Numbered from the stretch's first letter, positions 1 through 5,009 are shown. The stretch: 5,124 bases of DNA from Fodinibacter sp045807225 (GCA_045807225.1 JBJMHU010000064.1:1-5124), one strand, 5' to 3'. The notes: generated by a model not told the origin, from the sequence alone. Made by a program: numbers and translations.

Positions 1-715
1 TCATGTTGGCGCCGCCCTTGTCGTCGGTCGCGCGGCTGCCCTCGGGCGCCGCCTGCCCCGGGACGTACTTGCCGGTGAGCACGCCCTGCGCGATCGGGCT
101 CCAGACGATCTGGCTGATGCCGAGCTCCTCACACGTCGGCACGACCTCGTCCTCGATGACGCGCCACAGCATCGAGTACTGCGGCTGGCTCGAGATCAGC
201 TGGATGCCGAGGTCCTTCGCGAGCGCGTGGCCCGCGCGGATCTGCTCGGCGGTCCACTCGCTGACGCCGATGTAGAGCGCCTTGCCCTGACGCACGACGT
301 CGGCGAACGCCTGCATCGTCTCCTCGAGCGGCGTCTCGGTGTCGTAGCGGTGTGCCTGGTAGAGGTCGACGTAGTCGGTCTGCAGGCGGGTCAGCGACCC
401 GTTGATCGACTCCATGATGTGCTTGCGCGACAGCCCGGTGTCGTTCTTGCCGCCCGGGCCGGTCGGCCAGTAGACCTTCGTGAAGATCTCCAGGCTCGCT
501 CGCCGCTCACCCTTCAGTGCGGCACCGAGCACGGTCTCCGCCTTGGTGTTGGCGTAGACGTCGGCCGTGTCGAAGGTGCTGATGCCGTGCTCCAGCGCCG
601 CGCGTACGCACTGGGTGGCGATGTCGTTCTCCACCTGCGACCCGTGGGTGAGCCAGTTGCCGTAGGTGATCTCTGAGATCTTTAGTCCGCTGTTGCCGAG
701 GTATCGGTAGTCCAT
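1..715 (-). CDS. Aldo/keto reductase, Kv-beta (AKR6)-like, 3' end outside window
   Basis: An NADPH-dependent oxidoreductase of the aldo/keto reductase superfamily, probably a soluble cytoplasmic TIM barrel reducing aldehydes or ketones. The frame is open from the ATG at 715 to the left edge: 238 residues of a usual 320-340, so about 90 C-terminal residues are missing. It opens with MDYRYLGNSGLKIS, typical of the family. The catalytic tetrad is visible: Asp49 and Tyr54 in FDTADVYANTKAE, Lys80 in IFTKVYW, and His122 in LYQAHRYD. SSQPQYSM and WSPIAQGVLTGKY are the cofactor-side strands and match the potassium-channel beta-subunit branch. Mammalian Kv-beta has Asn where this protein has His, so the classical AKR tetrad is kept. 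A GAGG lies only 3 nt before the ATG. The gene follows the small membrane protein after 77 bp on the same strand. The family is clear; the substrate cannot be read from sequence, and no link to a potassium channel should be assumed. Confidence 0.93.
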   Translation of the reverse strand, partial: MDYRYLGNSGLKISEITYGNWLTHGSQVENDIATQCVRAALEHGISTFDTADVYANTKAETVLGAALKGERRASLEIFTKVYWPTGPGGKNDTGLSRKHIMESINGSLTRLQTDYVDLYQAHRYDTETPLEETMQAFADVVRQGKALYIGVSEWTAEQIRAGHALAKDLGIQLISSQPQYSMLWRVIEDEVVPTCEELGISQIVWSPIAQGVLTGKYVPGQAAPEGSRATDDKGGANM

Positions 716-722
716 GGTCCTC

Positions 723-728
723 ACCGTA
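723..728 (-). promoter_or_regulatory. Possible -10 box of the aldo/keto reductase gene
   Basis: TACGGT on the minus strand lies 13 to 8 nt before the reductase ATG. It fits the actinobacterial -10 pattern TANNNT and would give a leader of about zero to a few bases. No convincing -35 hexamer lies 16-19 bp upstream. The short GAGG just before the ATG competes as the explanation for initiation, so this is tentative. Confidence 0.25.
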
Positions 729-792
729 TGTCCAGGGGCCGGCGCCGACACGCGAGCGACGACGCCCGCCGGGTGGTGGTCGAAGGTGTGGG

Positions 793-1344
793 TCAGCCCT
801 TGCGGCGCAGCCGGGCGCTGATGCCGTCGGCCACGCGGTGCGGCCGCTGCTGCTCACCGGCGAACGAGCTGATCACGACGAGCGCTCCCGTGATGGCCGG
901 GACGACCCACTGCAGCACGTCCAGCTGCCGCTGCGCCTTGGCCACCTGGGTGGGGGTCTCCGCCGACGGCTCGGTGCCTGACTCGACGGGCACGTCGTGG
1001 TGCTGGGACACCTTCTGGCCGAGCATCCGGCTGTAGGCGGTGGCGCCCAGGGCGGCGGCCGTCAGGCCGGTCTTGACCAGCGCCATCGTGCCGACACCCT
1101 TCTGGGCCTTGAGGCGCTCGGTGTTGCCGGCGAGCTGGCCGACGCTGCCGGCGAGGTGCAGGCCGATCGCCGCGGCGTTGACGGGGGTCCAGCGGTCCCA
1201 GCCCTCGTTGGCGACGGCGCCCGAACCGCCGTTGCCGTTCGCCTCGGCCGCGGCCTTGTTGAGCCCGACCGCGTTGGCCAGGGTGCCGCCGAACCAGGCC
1301 GAGAGACCGACGTCGTGCAGGGATCGGGAAACGGTGTTCGCCAT
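793..1344 (-). CDS. Conserved-looking small membrane protein, function unknown
   Basis: A 183-residue protein that I cannot assign to a named family. It begins MANTVSRSLHDVGLSAWFGG and continues with an Ala/Gly/Asn-rich stretch. The segment at about 54-73 (PVNAAAIGLHLAGSVGQLAG) is moderately hydrophobic. About 84-105 (VGTMALVKTGLTAAALGATA) and about 143-162 (VLQWVVPAITGALVVISSFA) look like membrane helices. An acidic, Pro/Thr-rich loop (about 117-133) and a basic segment (about 134-140) lie between the last two, and the C-terminus is basic (SARLRRKG). No catalytic motif is visible. The start is secure: AGGAGG lies 8 nt before the ATG, the best ribosome binding site in the window. It sits 125 bp downstream of the SDR gene and 77 bp upstream of the aldo/keto reductase. 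Its Ala/Gly-rich composition is normal for high-GC DNA. A small integral membrane protein is likely; any role would be a guess. Confidence 0.8.
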   Translation of the reverse strand: MANTVSRSLHDVGLSAWFGGTLANAVGLNKAAAEANGNGGSGAVANEGWDRWTPVNAAAIGLHLAGSVGQLAGNTERLKAQKGVGTMALVKTGLTAAALGATAYSRMLGQKVSQHHDVPVESGTEPSAETPTQVAKAQRQLDVLQWVVPAITGALVVISSFAGEQQRPHRVADGISARLRRKG

Positions 1345-1352
1345 GGGTGTGT

Positions 1353-1358
1353 CCTCCT
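1353..1358 (-). promoter_or_regulatory. Strong Shine-Dalgarno of the 183-residue membrane protein
   Basis: The minus strand reads AGGAGG with 8 nt before the ATG at 1344, an ideal ribosome binding site. It fixes the start of this gene. It also contrasts with the SDR, GlsB and Nudix genes, which have no clear Shine-Dalgarno. Confidence 0.85.
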
Positions 1359-1406
1359 GAAAGCGCAGTGCTGTGGTGGTCGAGCCATCCGCCTACCCAG
1401 CGCCTG

Positions 1407-1442
1407 CGGGCTTTACCCGTGGCCGGGCCGACCTTCCACGGG
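1407..1442 (-). other. Two competing inverted repeats after the SDR gene
   Basis: CCCGTGG (1416-1422) and CCACGGG (1436-1442) form a perfect 7-bp inverted repeat with a 13-nt loop. The nearer arm also fits a shorter hairpin with CGGG (1407-1410) and CCCG (1416-1419) around a 5-nt loop, so the two folds exclude each other. The repeat begins 27 nt after the SDR stop and lies in the leader region of the next gene. There is no U-tract, so a classical terminator is not shown. It may be a weak terminator, an operator, or chance in GC-rich DNA. Confidence 0.35.
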
Positions 1443-1469
1443 CTTACCGGTTCCGGCGAGCGGGAGCGC

Positions 1470-2573
1470 TCAGCTGCCCGGGACGAGGCGTGCGGCGAGC
1501 CCCCCGGCGACCGCCTTCGCACCGGCGACCGCCGACGCCAGACCGCCGCCCTGCCCGCCCGCCCAGACCGGGTCACCCGGCATCGGGCCGAGGGGGTCGC
1601 GGTCGGCCGGCGGCACCTGCTCGTCCGGCTCGACGAGCGCCCTTGCGAACGACTCCTGCACCTCGAGGATCTCGTGGTCCTCGGGCAGCAGGTCGTAGGT
1701 CCAGTCGACGTCGTGGCAGACCATGTCGTGCCGCAGGCTCTCGACGAGCGCCTCGACGGTGCTCGCCGGCACGTCGGTGATGGCCCCGGCGAGCGTGCCG
1801 ACGACATCGGTCGGCAGCGCCGGGATCACCACCTGCGGGCGGCTCAGCCCGGCGACGGCGGCGTAGACGTCGAGCAGGCGCGTGTACGGCATCCGCTCGG
1901 GGCCTCCGACGTCATAGGAGCGCGACTCCGACTGCAGACGCAGCGCGCCGGCCAGCGCCTCGACCACGTCGACGACGGCGATCGGCTGCACCCGGCTGTC
2001 CATCCACGCTGGGATCGCCTGAACCGGCATCCGCTCGCTGATCTGGCGGACGATCTCGAAGCTGGTGGACCCCGACCCGGTCACGATCGCGGCCCGGAGG
2101 GTGATGGCGCGGATGCCGGAGCTGGCGCCGGTGAGGATGCGCTCCACCTCGAGGCGCGAGGCGATGTGCTCGGACAGCTCGTCCTCGGGGACGTCGGGCA
2201 CCAGGCCGCTGAGGTAGACGATCGTCGGCACCTCGGCGTTGGCACAGGCGTAGGCCATGGTCTCGGCAGACTCCCGGTCGCGGACGGCGAAGTCGGGGCC
2301 GCTCATCCCGTGGATCAGGTAGAAGACCGCGTCGACCCCCGACACCGCCGCATCGACGGTGTCGGCGTCGAGCACGTCCATCCGCACCAGCTCGACCCGG
2401 TCGGCCCACCAGCGACCCCGCGCCTTGTCGAGGTCGGTGACCGCGGCTCGCACGGTGTGGCCGTCGCGCAGGAGCCGTGGGATCAGCCGGCTGCCGACGT
2501 ACCCGGTGGCGCCGGTGACCAGGACCTTCTGTGGCGCCGCAGGGCGCCGGCGGGTGGCATCGGGGGCTGGCAT
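1470..2573 (-). CDS. YbjT-like atypical SDR, NAD(P)-binding protein without DUF2867
   Basis: A 367-residue cytoplasmic protein of the atypical short-chain dehydrogenase/NmrA-like group. The Rossmann motif TGATGYVG spans residues 20-27, after a 15-residue Pro/Arg-rich tail. DAVFYLIHGM (about 81-90), the strand IVYLSGLVP (about 118-126), and the later LRAAIVTGSGSTSFE and VQPIAVVDVVEAL segments follow E. coli YbjT in order. The classical YxxxK catalytic pair is not evident, as in other atypical members, which often bind NAD(P) without known catalysis. YbjT carries a C-terminal DUF2867 domain. Here the protein stops after a DPVWAGG segment and a Gly/Ala-rich tail ending ARLVPGS, so that domain is absent. 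No good Shine-Dalgarno precedes the ATG, but a TANNNT box lies at -12 to -7. The gene stands 85 bp downstream of the GlsB-like gene. The family is confident; the substrate is unknown. Confidence 0.9.
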   Translation of the reverse strand: MPAPDATRRRPAAPQKVLVTGATGYVGSRLIPRLLRDGHTVRAAVTDLDKARGRWWADRVELVRMDVLDADTVDAAVSGVDAVFYLIHGMSGPDFAVRDRESAETMAYACANAEVPTIVYLSGLVPDVPEDELSEHIASRLEVERILTGASSGIRAITLRAAIVTGSGSTSFEIVRQISERMPVQAIPAWMDSRVQPIAVVDVVEALAGALRLQSESRSYDVGGPERMPYTRLLDVYAAVAGLSRPQVVIPALPTDVVGTLAGAITDVPASTVEALVESLRHDMVCHDVDWTYDLLPEDHEILEVQESFARALVEPDEQVPPADRDPLGPMPGDPVWAGGQGGGLASAVAGAKAVAGGLAARLVPGS

Positions 2574-2579
2574 GCGCCC

Positions 2580-2585
2580 AACCTA
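2580..2585 (-). promoter_or_regulatory. Possible leaderless -10 box of the SDR gene
   Basis: TAGGTT (TANNNT) lies exactly at -12 to -7 relative to the SDR ATG, where a -10 element sits when transcription starts at the start codon. There is no Shine-Dalgarno, which agrees with a leaderless message. No recognisable -35 is present. Instead a small inverted repeat, CGGCA-N4-TGCCG (2602-2615), occupies that area and could be an operator. Confidence 0.35.
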
Positions 2586-2658
2586 GGGGCGCTGCGCAGG
2601 TCGGCACGCATGCCGGTGGCCAACCTTCGACAGCGGCCGGCGGGCCTGCTGTGGTCGG

Positions 2659-2952
2659 TCAGGGGCCGACGTGCGGCCTCGTGTGCTCCTCCTTCTTGGG
2701 GGCCCGACGGTCCTGGAACCAGTACCAGAGCAGGGTGACGATGACGGCACCGAAGATGGAGCCGAAGATGCCGCTCGGCTTGAGATCCAGGCCGTCTCCC
2801 GCCAGGAAGCTGATGAACAGCCCACCGACGAACGAGCCGATGATGCCGGTCGCGAACGCCAGCGGCCAGTTGATCTTGGTGTTGCGCTGGATCAGCAGCT
2901 GGGCGCCGGCGCCGGCGATCATGCCGAACAGGATGATTGCGATGATGAGCAT
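2659..2952 (-). CDS. GlsB/YeaQ/YmgE family stress-response membrane protein
   Basis: A 97-residue integral membrane protein of the transglycosylase-associated (GlsB/YeaQ/YmgE) family. These small proteins are often induced by envelope, acid or general stress, and their biochemical role is unsettled. Three hydrophobic helices are visible at about residues 2-21, 30-51 and 60-79. The Gly-rich family pattern is intact: GMIAGAGAQ (10-18), TGIIGSFVGG (35-44), then an Asp-containing loop, and SGIFGSIFGAV (60-70). The C-terminal tail (from about 80) is charged and basic/acidic (DRRAPKKEEH), probably cytoplasmic. Length is normal for the family. The ATG at 2952 opens directly into the first helix. No Shine-Dalgarno is seen, but a promoter-like sequence ends 6 nt upstream, so the mRNA may be leaderless. 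It lies 126 bp downstream of the Nudix regulator and 85 bp upstream of the SDR gene on the same strand. Confidence 0.93.
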   Translation of the reverse strand: MLIIAIILFGMIAGAGAQLLIQRNTKINWPLAFATGIIGSFVGGLFISFLAGDGLDLKPSGIFGSIFGAVIVTLLWYWFQDRRAPKKEEHTRPHVGP

Positions 2953-2958
2953 GGGCGC

Positions 2959-2988
2959 AGCGTAGTCGCGCCACCCCTCGGCCGTCAG
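2959..2988 (-). promoter_or_regulatory. Leaderless-type promoter of the GlsB-like gene
   Basis: On the minus strand a -35-like CTGACG (2988-2983; TGAC core of TTGACA) is followed by an 18-bp spacer and a -10-like TACGCT (2964-2959, TANNNT). The -10 ends 6 bp before the ATG at 2952, so transcription would begin at or very near the start codon. This matches the absence of a Shine-Dalgarno. It is the best promoter candidate in the window. Confidence 0.5.
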
Positions 2989-3053
2989 GTGGCCCGGGCC
3001 GTGTCGTCACGGCTTCAAGAGCTCTCCGTTCGGCCGGGGTGCGGCCAGGGCCA

Positions 3054-3068
3054 GCTGAGCGGCTCAGC
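3054..3068 (-). terminator. Stem-loop after the Nudix regulator
   Basis: GCTGAGC (3054-3060) and GCTCAGC (3062-3068) form a perfect inverted repeat about one base, giving a 6-bp stem with a 3-nt loop. It lies about 10 nt after the regulator's stop codon. No U-run follows, as is common in actinobacteria, so termination is plausible but unproved. It would separate the regulator from the GlsB-like gene. Confidence 0.35.
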
Positions 3069-3078
3069 GTGTCAGCGG

Positions 3079-3846
3079 TCACCGCGAAAGGATCGGTGGT
3101 GACAAGGTGGCCCGCGGGTCGCCGCGGTAGACCCGAGCGGGCCGGCCGCGGCCGCCCTCGCGCACCTCACCGGTCGGGGTCAGGAATCCCTCCACCCCGG
3201 TGACCTTGCGGTGGAAGTTCCCCTTGTCGAGCTCGATCCCCCACACGGCCTCGTACACGGCGTGCAGGTCGGCAACGGTGAACGCCTCCCCGCACAGTGC
3301 GGCGGCGTAGCCGGTGTCCTCCAGCTTGGCCCGGGCACGCTCCACCCCGTCGGCGAGGATTCGGTGGTGGTCGAAGGCCAGCGCCTCGCCTGCTTCGCCC
3401 GCCTGGCCGGCCCCGCCCGTCCGGCGTGCCCCGCCCGCCTCGCCCGCCTCGCCCGCGCCCAGGGCAGCCGCGACGGGCACCCACTCGGCGCTCGCGGCAT
3501 CGGAACCTGCGGTGGGCTCCGGCAGGTCGGCCCCGAGCGCCAACCAGGCCACCGACACCACCCGCTGCCGGGGGTCGCGCCCCGGGTCGCCGTAGGCGGC
3601 GAGCTGCTCGAGGATGACGTCGTCGCGCCCCACCCCGGCCTCCTCGCCGAGCTCGCGGTACGCGGCATCCTCGAGGTTCTCGTCGATCTCGACGAAGCCG
3701 CCGGGCAGCGCGAGCCGACCGGCGAACGGCTCGCCGCCCCGCCGCACTAGCAGCACGTGCAGGGCCCCGGCACGCACCGAGAGCACCACGAGGTCACAGG
3801 TGACGTAGAACGGCGGGAACTCGCTGGTATAGCTCACCCGCCGCAT
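3079..3846 (-). CDS. NrtR-type regulator: Nudix domain plus C-terminal winged helix
   Basis: A 255-residue cytoplasmic protein with the NrtR architecture. In characterised NrtR regulators the Nudix domain senses ADP-ribose or related NAD products and the C-terminal winged helix represses NAD-metabolism genes. The Nudix domain spans about residues 14-128. The Nudix box at 50-72 is complete: Gly50, Glu56, the REL-GEE core (64-69) and GV (71-72), so hydrolysis may be retained. Residues 132-155 are a Gly/Glu/Ala repeat linker. The winged helix (about 186-241) has FTVADLHAVYEAVWGIELDK, NFHRKV, then the basic wing GRGRPARVYR, all typical of NrtR. I chose the ATG at 3846 because homologues begin shortly before the YVTCDLVVL strand; the longer frame upstream to 4212 only runs antisense through the divergent gene. 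No Shine-Dalgarno is visible. A GTCA-N3-TGAC repeat lies just upstream. No NAD gene is in view, so its target is open. Confidence 0.9.
   Translation of the reverse strand: MRRVSYTSEFPPFYVTCDLVVLSVRAGALHVLLVRRGGEPFAGRLALPGGFVEIDENLEDAAYRELGEEAGVGRDDVILEQLAAYGDPGRDPRQRVVSVAWLALGADLPEPTAGSDAASAEWVPVAAALGAGEAGEAGGARRTGGAGQAGEAGEALAFDHHRILADGVERARAKLEDTGYAAALCGEAFTVADLHAVYEAVWGIELDKGNFHRKVTGVEGFLTPTGEVREGGRGRPARVYRGDPRATLSPPILSR
3382..3453 (-). repeat. Eight 9-bp units encoding a Gly-Glu-Ala repeat linker
   Basis: Eight in-frame 9-nt units on the minus strand encode GEA, GEA, GGA, RRT, GGA, GQA, GEA, GEA (residues 132-155 of the regulator). The outer units are nearly identical (GGC GAG GCG type) and the inner ones degenerate. 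It joins the Nudix and winged-helix domains. Being a multiple of three, copy-number change would keep the frame while altering linker length. Confidence 0.85.
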
Positions 3847-3852
3847 CTTAGG

Positions 3853-3863
3853 GTCAGAATGAC
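3853..3863. promoter_or_regulatory. Possible operator in the regulator/zinc-ribbon divergent region
   Basis: GTCAGAATGAC is a perfect 4-bp inverted repeat with a 3-nt centre, 7 to 17 bp upstream of the regulator's ATG, in an A/T-rich patch (about 3847-3882) that stands out from its surroundings. On the minus strand a -10-like TAAATT (3869-3864) adjoins it, and on the plus strand a -10-like TAGATT lies at 3877-3882. A site here could serve autoregulation and control of the divergent gene. A NrtR site is an inference from position only. Confidence 0.35.
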
Positions 3864-3940
3864 AATTTATCGATGGTAGATTGGGGGCGGCACTACGCCA
3901 CTGCCGCGCCGGGCTCCGCCGTCTCGACACCACCCGTTTT

Positions 3941-3946
3941 GGAAGG
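3941..3946 (+). promoter_or_regulatory. Shine-Dalgarno of the zinc-ribbon gene
   Basis: GGAAGG with 9 nt before the ATG at 3956. It selects this start over the upstream in-frame ATG at 3881, which has no ribosome binding site and lies in the divergent promoter region. Confidence 0.75.
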
Positions 3947-3955
3947 GATCGCGAC

Positions 3956-4810
3956 ATGGCCATCATCTCGTGCGCCAACTGCCAGTCCGACAACGACATC
4001 CACCTCGAGGGCAGTGGCCCCGACGGGGCGCGGATCCTGCGCTGCGGCGACTGCGGCCACACCTGGTCCCCGGTCGCGGTGACCCACGCGCCCACCTTCA
4101 CCCGCACACCGTTCGAGATGGCGCGGGGCCGCTTCGCCCACGCCGAGATGGTCGAGCCCGCGCTGGCGGCCCGGGTCAATCGGCTGAAGACCAAGTTCCT
4201 CAAGACCGGCACGGGCGCCGAGCGCGACCCCGCGGTGGCGGACCACTACGCCCGCTGCCGTGAGCTGTTCTCGGTCGATGGCCTGGCGAACTGTGCCCCG
4301 CAGGACCTCAAGGACTTCGTCGGCGACCAGACCGGCATCAATGTCGGCAACACGTCGATGTTCAGCCGAACCTGGAAGCGGCTCGGTGAGGACGAGGCCG
4401 CCGACCGCACCCGGGCCTCGATCAGCTACCTGCTGCGCGGGCCGGATGCCGTGCCGCTCGAGGACCGCCTCACCCACCTCGTCGAGGACCACGCGGACAC
4501 CGGGATGCCGGGCTTCAAGGAAGCGCTGCTCACCAAGGTGCTGTGCATCATGCAGCCCGAGCGGTTCCTGCCGATCCTCACCTACGCCACCGAGGAGACG
4601 GGCAAGCGCGACCTTACCCGGGCGGTCTACGGGCTCCACCTGCCCAAGGTCGACCTCACCTCGATGCAGGTCGGGCGGCTCGCCGTGTGGTCCAACGACC
4701 TCCTGCTCGAGCTCGCCGGCGACGGGTTCAGCGGGCCGCCGCACGTGGCCGAGTTCATCTGGTGGGCCAAGGACCGGGTCGAGCACACCGCCCTGGTGTC
4801 GGTGCGCTGA
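3956..4810 (+). CDS. Zinc-ribbon protein with helical C-terminal domain, function unknown
   Basis: A 284-residue soluble protein I cannot name. Residues 6-33 form a zinc ribbon with two CxxC pairs: Cys6/Cys9 (CANC) and Cys30/Cys33 (CGDC), 20 residues apart, ending GHTWSP. A basic linker follows, then from about residue 90 a mainly helical region with GNTSMFSRTWKRLG, KVLCIMQPERFLPI (194-207), and a Trp-rich end (AVWSNDLLLEL, VAEFIWWAKD). The KVL-x4-P-x-RFLPI segment resembles, in my reading, a helical domain found at the N-terminus of some McrB-like restriction ATPases. No ATPase or nuclease motif is present here, and the similarity is unverified. No signal peptide or membrane helix is seen. 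The ATG has GGAAGG 9 nt upstream. The gene is divergent from the NrtR-type regulator with 109 bp between them and ends before a stem-loop, so it appears monocistronic. Nucleic-acid binding is plausible from the ribbon but not established. Confidence 0.85.
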   Translation: MAIISCANCQSDNDIHLEGSGPDGARILRCGDCGHTWSPVAVTHAPTFTRTPFEMARGRFAHAEMVEPALAARVNRLKTKFLKTGTGAERDPAVADHYARCRELFSVDGLANCAPQDLKDFVGDQTGINVGNTSMFSRTWKRLGEDEAADRTRASISYLLRGPDAVPLEDRLTHLVEDHADTGMPGFKEALLTKVLCIMQPERFLPILTYATEETGKRDLTRAVYGLHLPKVDLTSMQVGRLAVWSNDLLLELAGDGFSGPPHVAEFIWWAKDRVEHTALVSVR

Positions 4811-4828
4811 CCGCGATCGCCAGCACCT

Positions 4829-4863
4829 CCGTCCGGCCTTGTACGCGCCCTGGCAGCGGACGG
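4829..4863 (+). terminator. Stem-loop after the zinc-ribbon gene
   Basis: CCGTCCG (4829-4835) and CGGACGG (4857-4863) are perfect inverted repeats, extended inward by GCC/GGC after a 2-nt bulge, giving about 10 paired bases around a 13-nt loop. It lies 18 nt after the stop at 4810. Only ATCTTG follows rather than a U-run. The placement suits a transcription terminator isolating this gene from the next. Confidence 0.45.
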
Positions 4864-4908
4864 CATCTTGAAACGCCGGGCGCGCACTGTGGCGTACGAG
4901 ACACCTGG

Positions 4909-4939
4909 TTGAGTAGTTAACTACTACGCGTAGTAGTAC
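4909..4939 (+). promoter_or_regulatory. Probable promoter overlapping the palindromes
   Basis: A -35-like TTGAGT (4909-4914) is followed by TAGTAG (4931-4936, 16-bp spacer) or TAGTAC (4934-4939, 19-bp spacer). A TACATT at 4937-4942 is another possible -10. This leaves a leader of roughly 65-70 nt to the ATG at 5010. Either reading places the palindromic block between or over the promoter hexamers, a geometry suited to repression. Confidence 0.4.
4912..4937. promoter_or_regulatory. Two overlapping perfect palindromes, candidate repressor operator
   Basis: AGTAGTTAACTACT (4912-4925) is a perfect 14-bp palindrome. ACTACTACGCGTAGTAGT (4920-4937) is a perfect 18-bp palindrome sharing six bases with it. 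The half-site GTAGT/ACTAC occurs five times (4913, 4920, 4923, 4930, 4933). Size and symmetry suit a dimeric TetR-, MarR- or PadR-type repressor, possibly two dimers; which family is not decidable here. It lies 73 bp upstream of the right-edge gene. Confidence 0.6.
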
Positions 4940-4943
4940 ATTG

Positions 4944-4957
4944 GTTCTTGTCAGAAC
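4944..4957. repeat. Short inverted repeat in the leader of the right-edge gene
   Basis: GTTCT (4944-4948) and AGAAC (4953-4957) flank a 4-nt centre. On the mRNA this could fold as a small 5-bp hairpin about 52 nt before the ATG; on DNA it could be a further operator half-site pair. It is short, so chance is possible. Confidence 0.3.
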
Positions 4958-5009
4958 ACCCACCGCACAGGCCCACCACCCCAGGGCTTCGGAAGGACAA
5001 GAGACCACC

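Noticed and set aside
227..676. 149-codon plus-strand open frame
   Set aside because: It is antisense to the aldo/keto reductase, whose minus-strand frame carries all catalytic motifs.
1440..1469. GGAAC-type ECF sigma promoter before the 183-residue gene
   Set aside because: GGAAC followed 16 nt later by GGTC (minus strand, within about 1430-1456) is only a partial match and such matches are frequent in GC-rich DNA; not enough to call.
1347..2738. 463-codon plus-strand open frame
   Set aside because: It runs antisense through the SDR gene, and its product is an Arg/Asp/His/Gly-rich composition with no domain pattern, the usual shadow of a high-GC gene.
3382..3453. Tandem units as a possible CRISPR array or integration repeat
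   Set aside because: Units are 9 bp with no spacers, are in frame inside a coding region and encode a Gly/Glu/Ala linker.
3881..3955. 25-codon N-terminal extension of the zinc-ribbon protein
   Set aside because: The ATG at 3881 has no ribosome binding site and lies in promoter-like sequence, while 3956 has GGAAGG at good spacing and starts right before the zinc ribbon.
3847..4212. 122-codon N-terminal extension of the Nudix regulator
   Set aside because: The extra residues resemble no Nudix regulator, lie antisense to the zinc-ribbon gene, and the family normally begins near the ATG at 3846.
4944..4957. LexA/SOS box
   Set aside because: The arms read GTTC outward then GAAC, the opposite order from the actinobacterial SOS box (GAAC-N4-GTTC).
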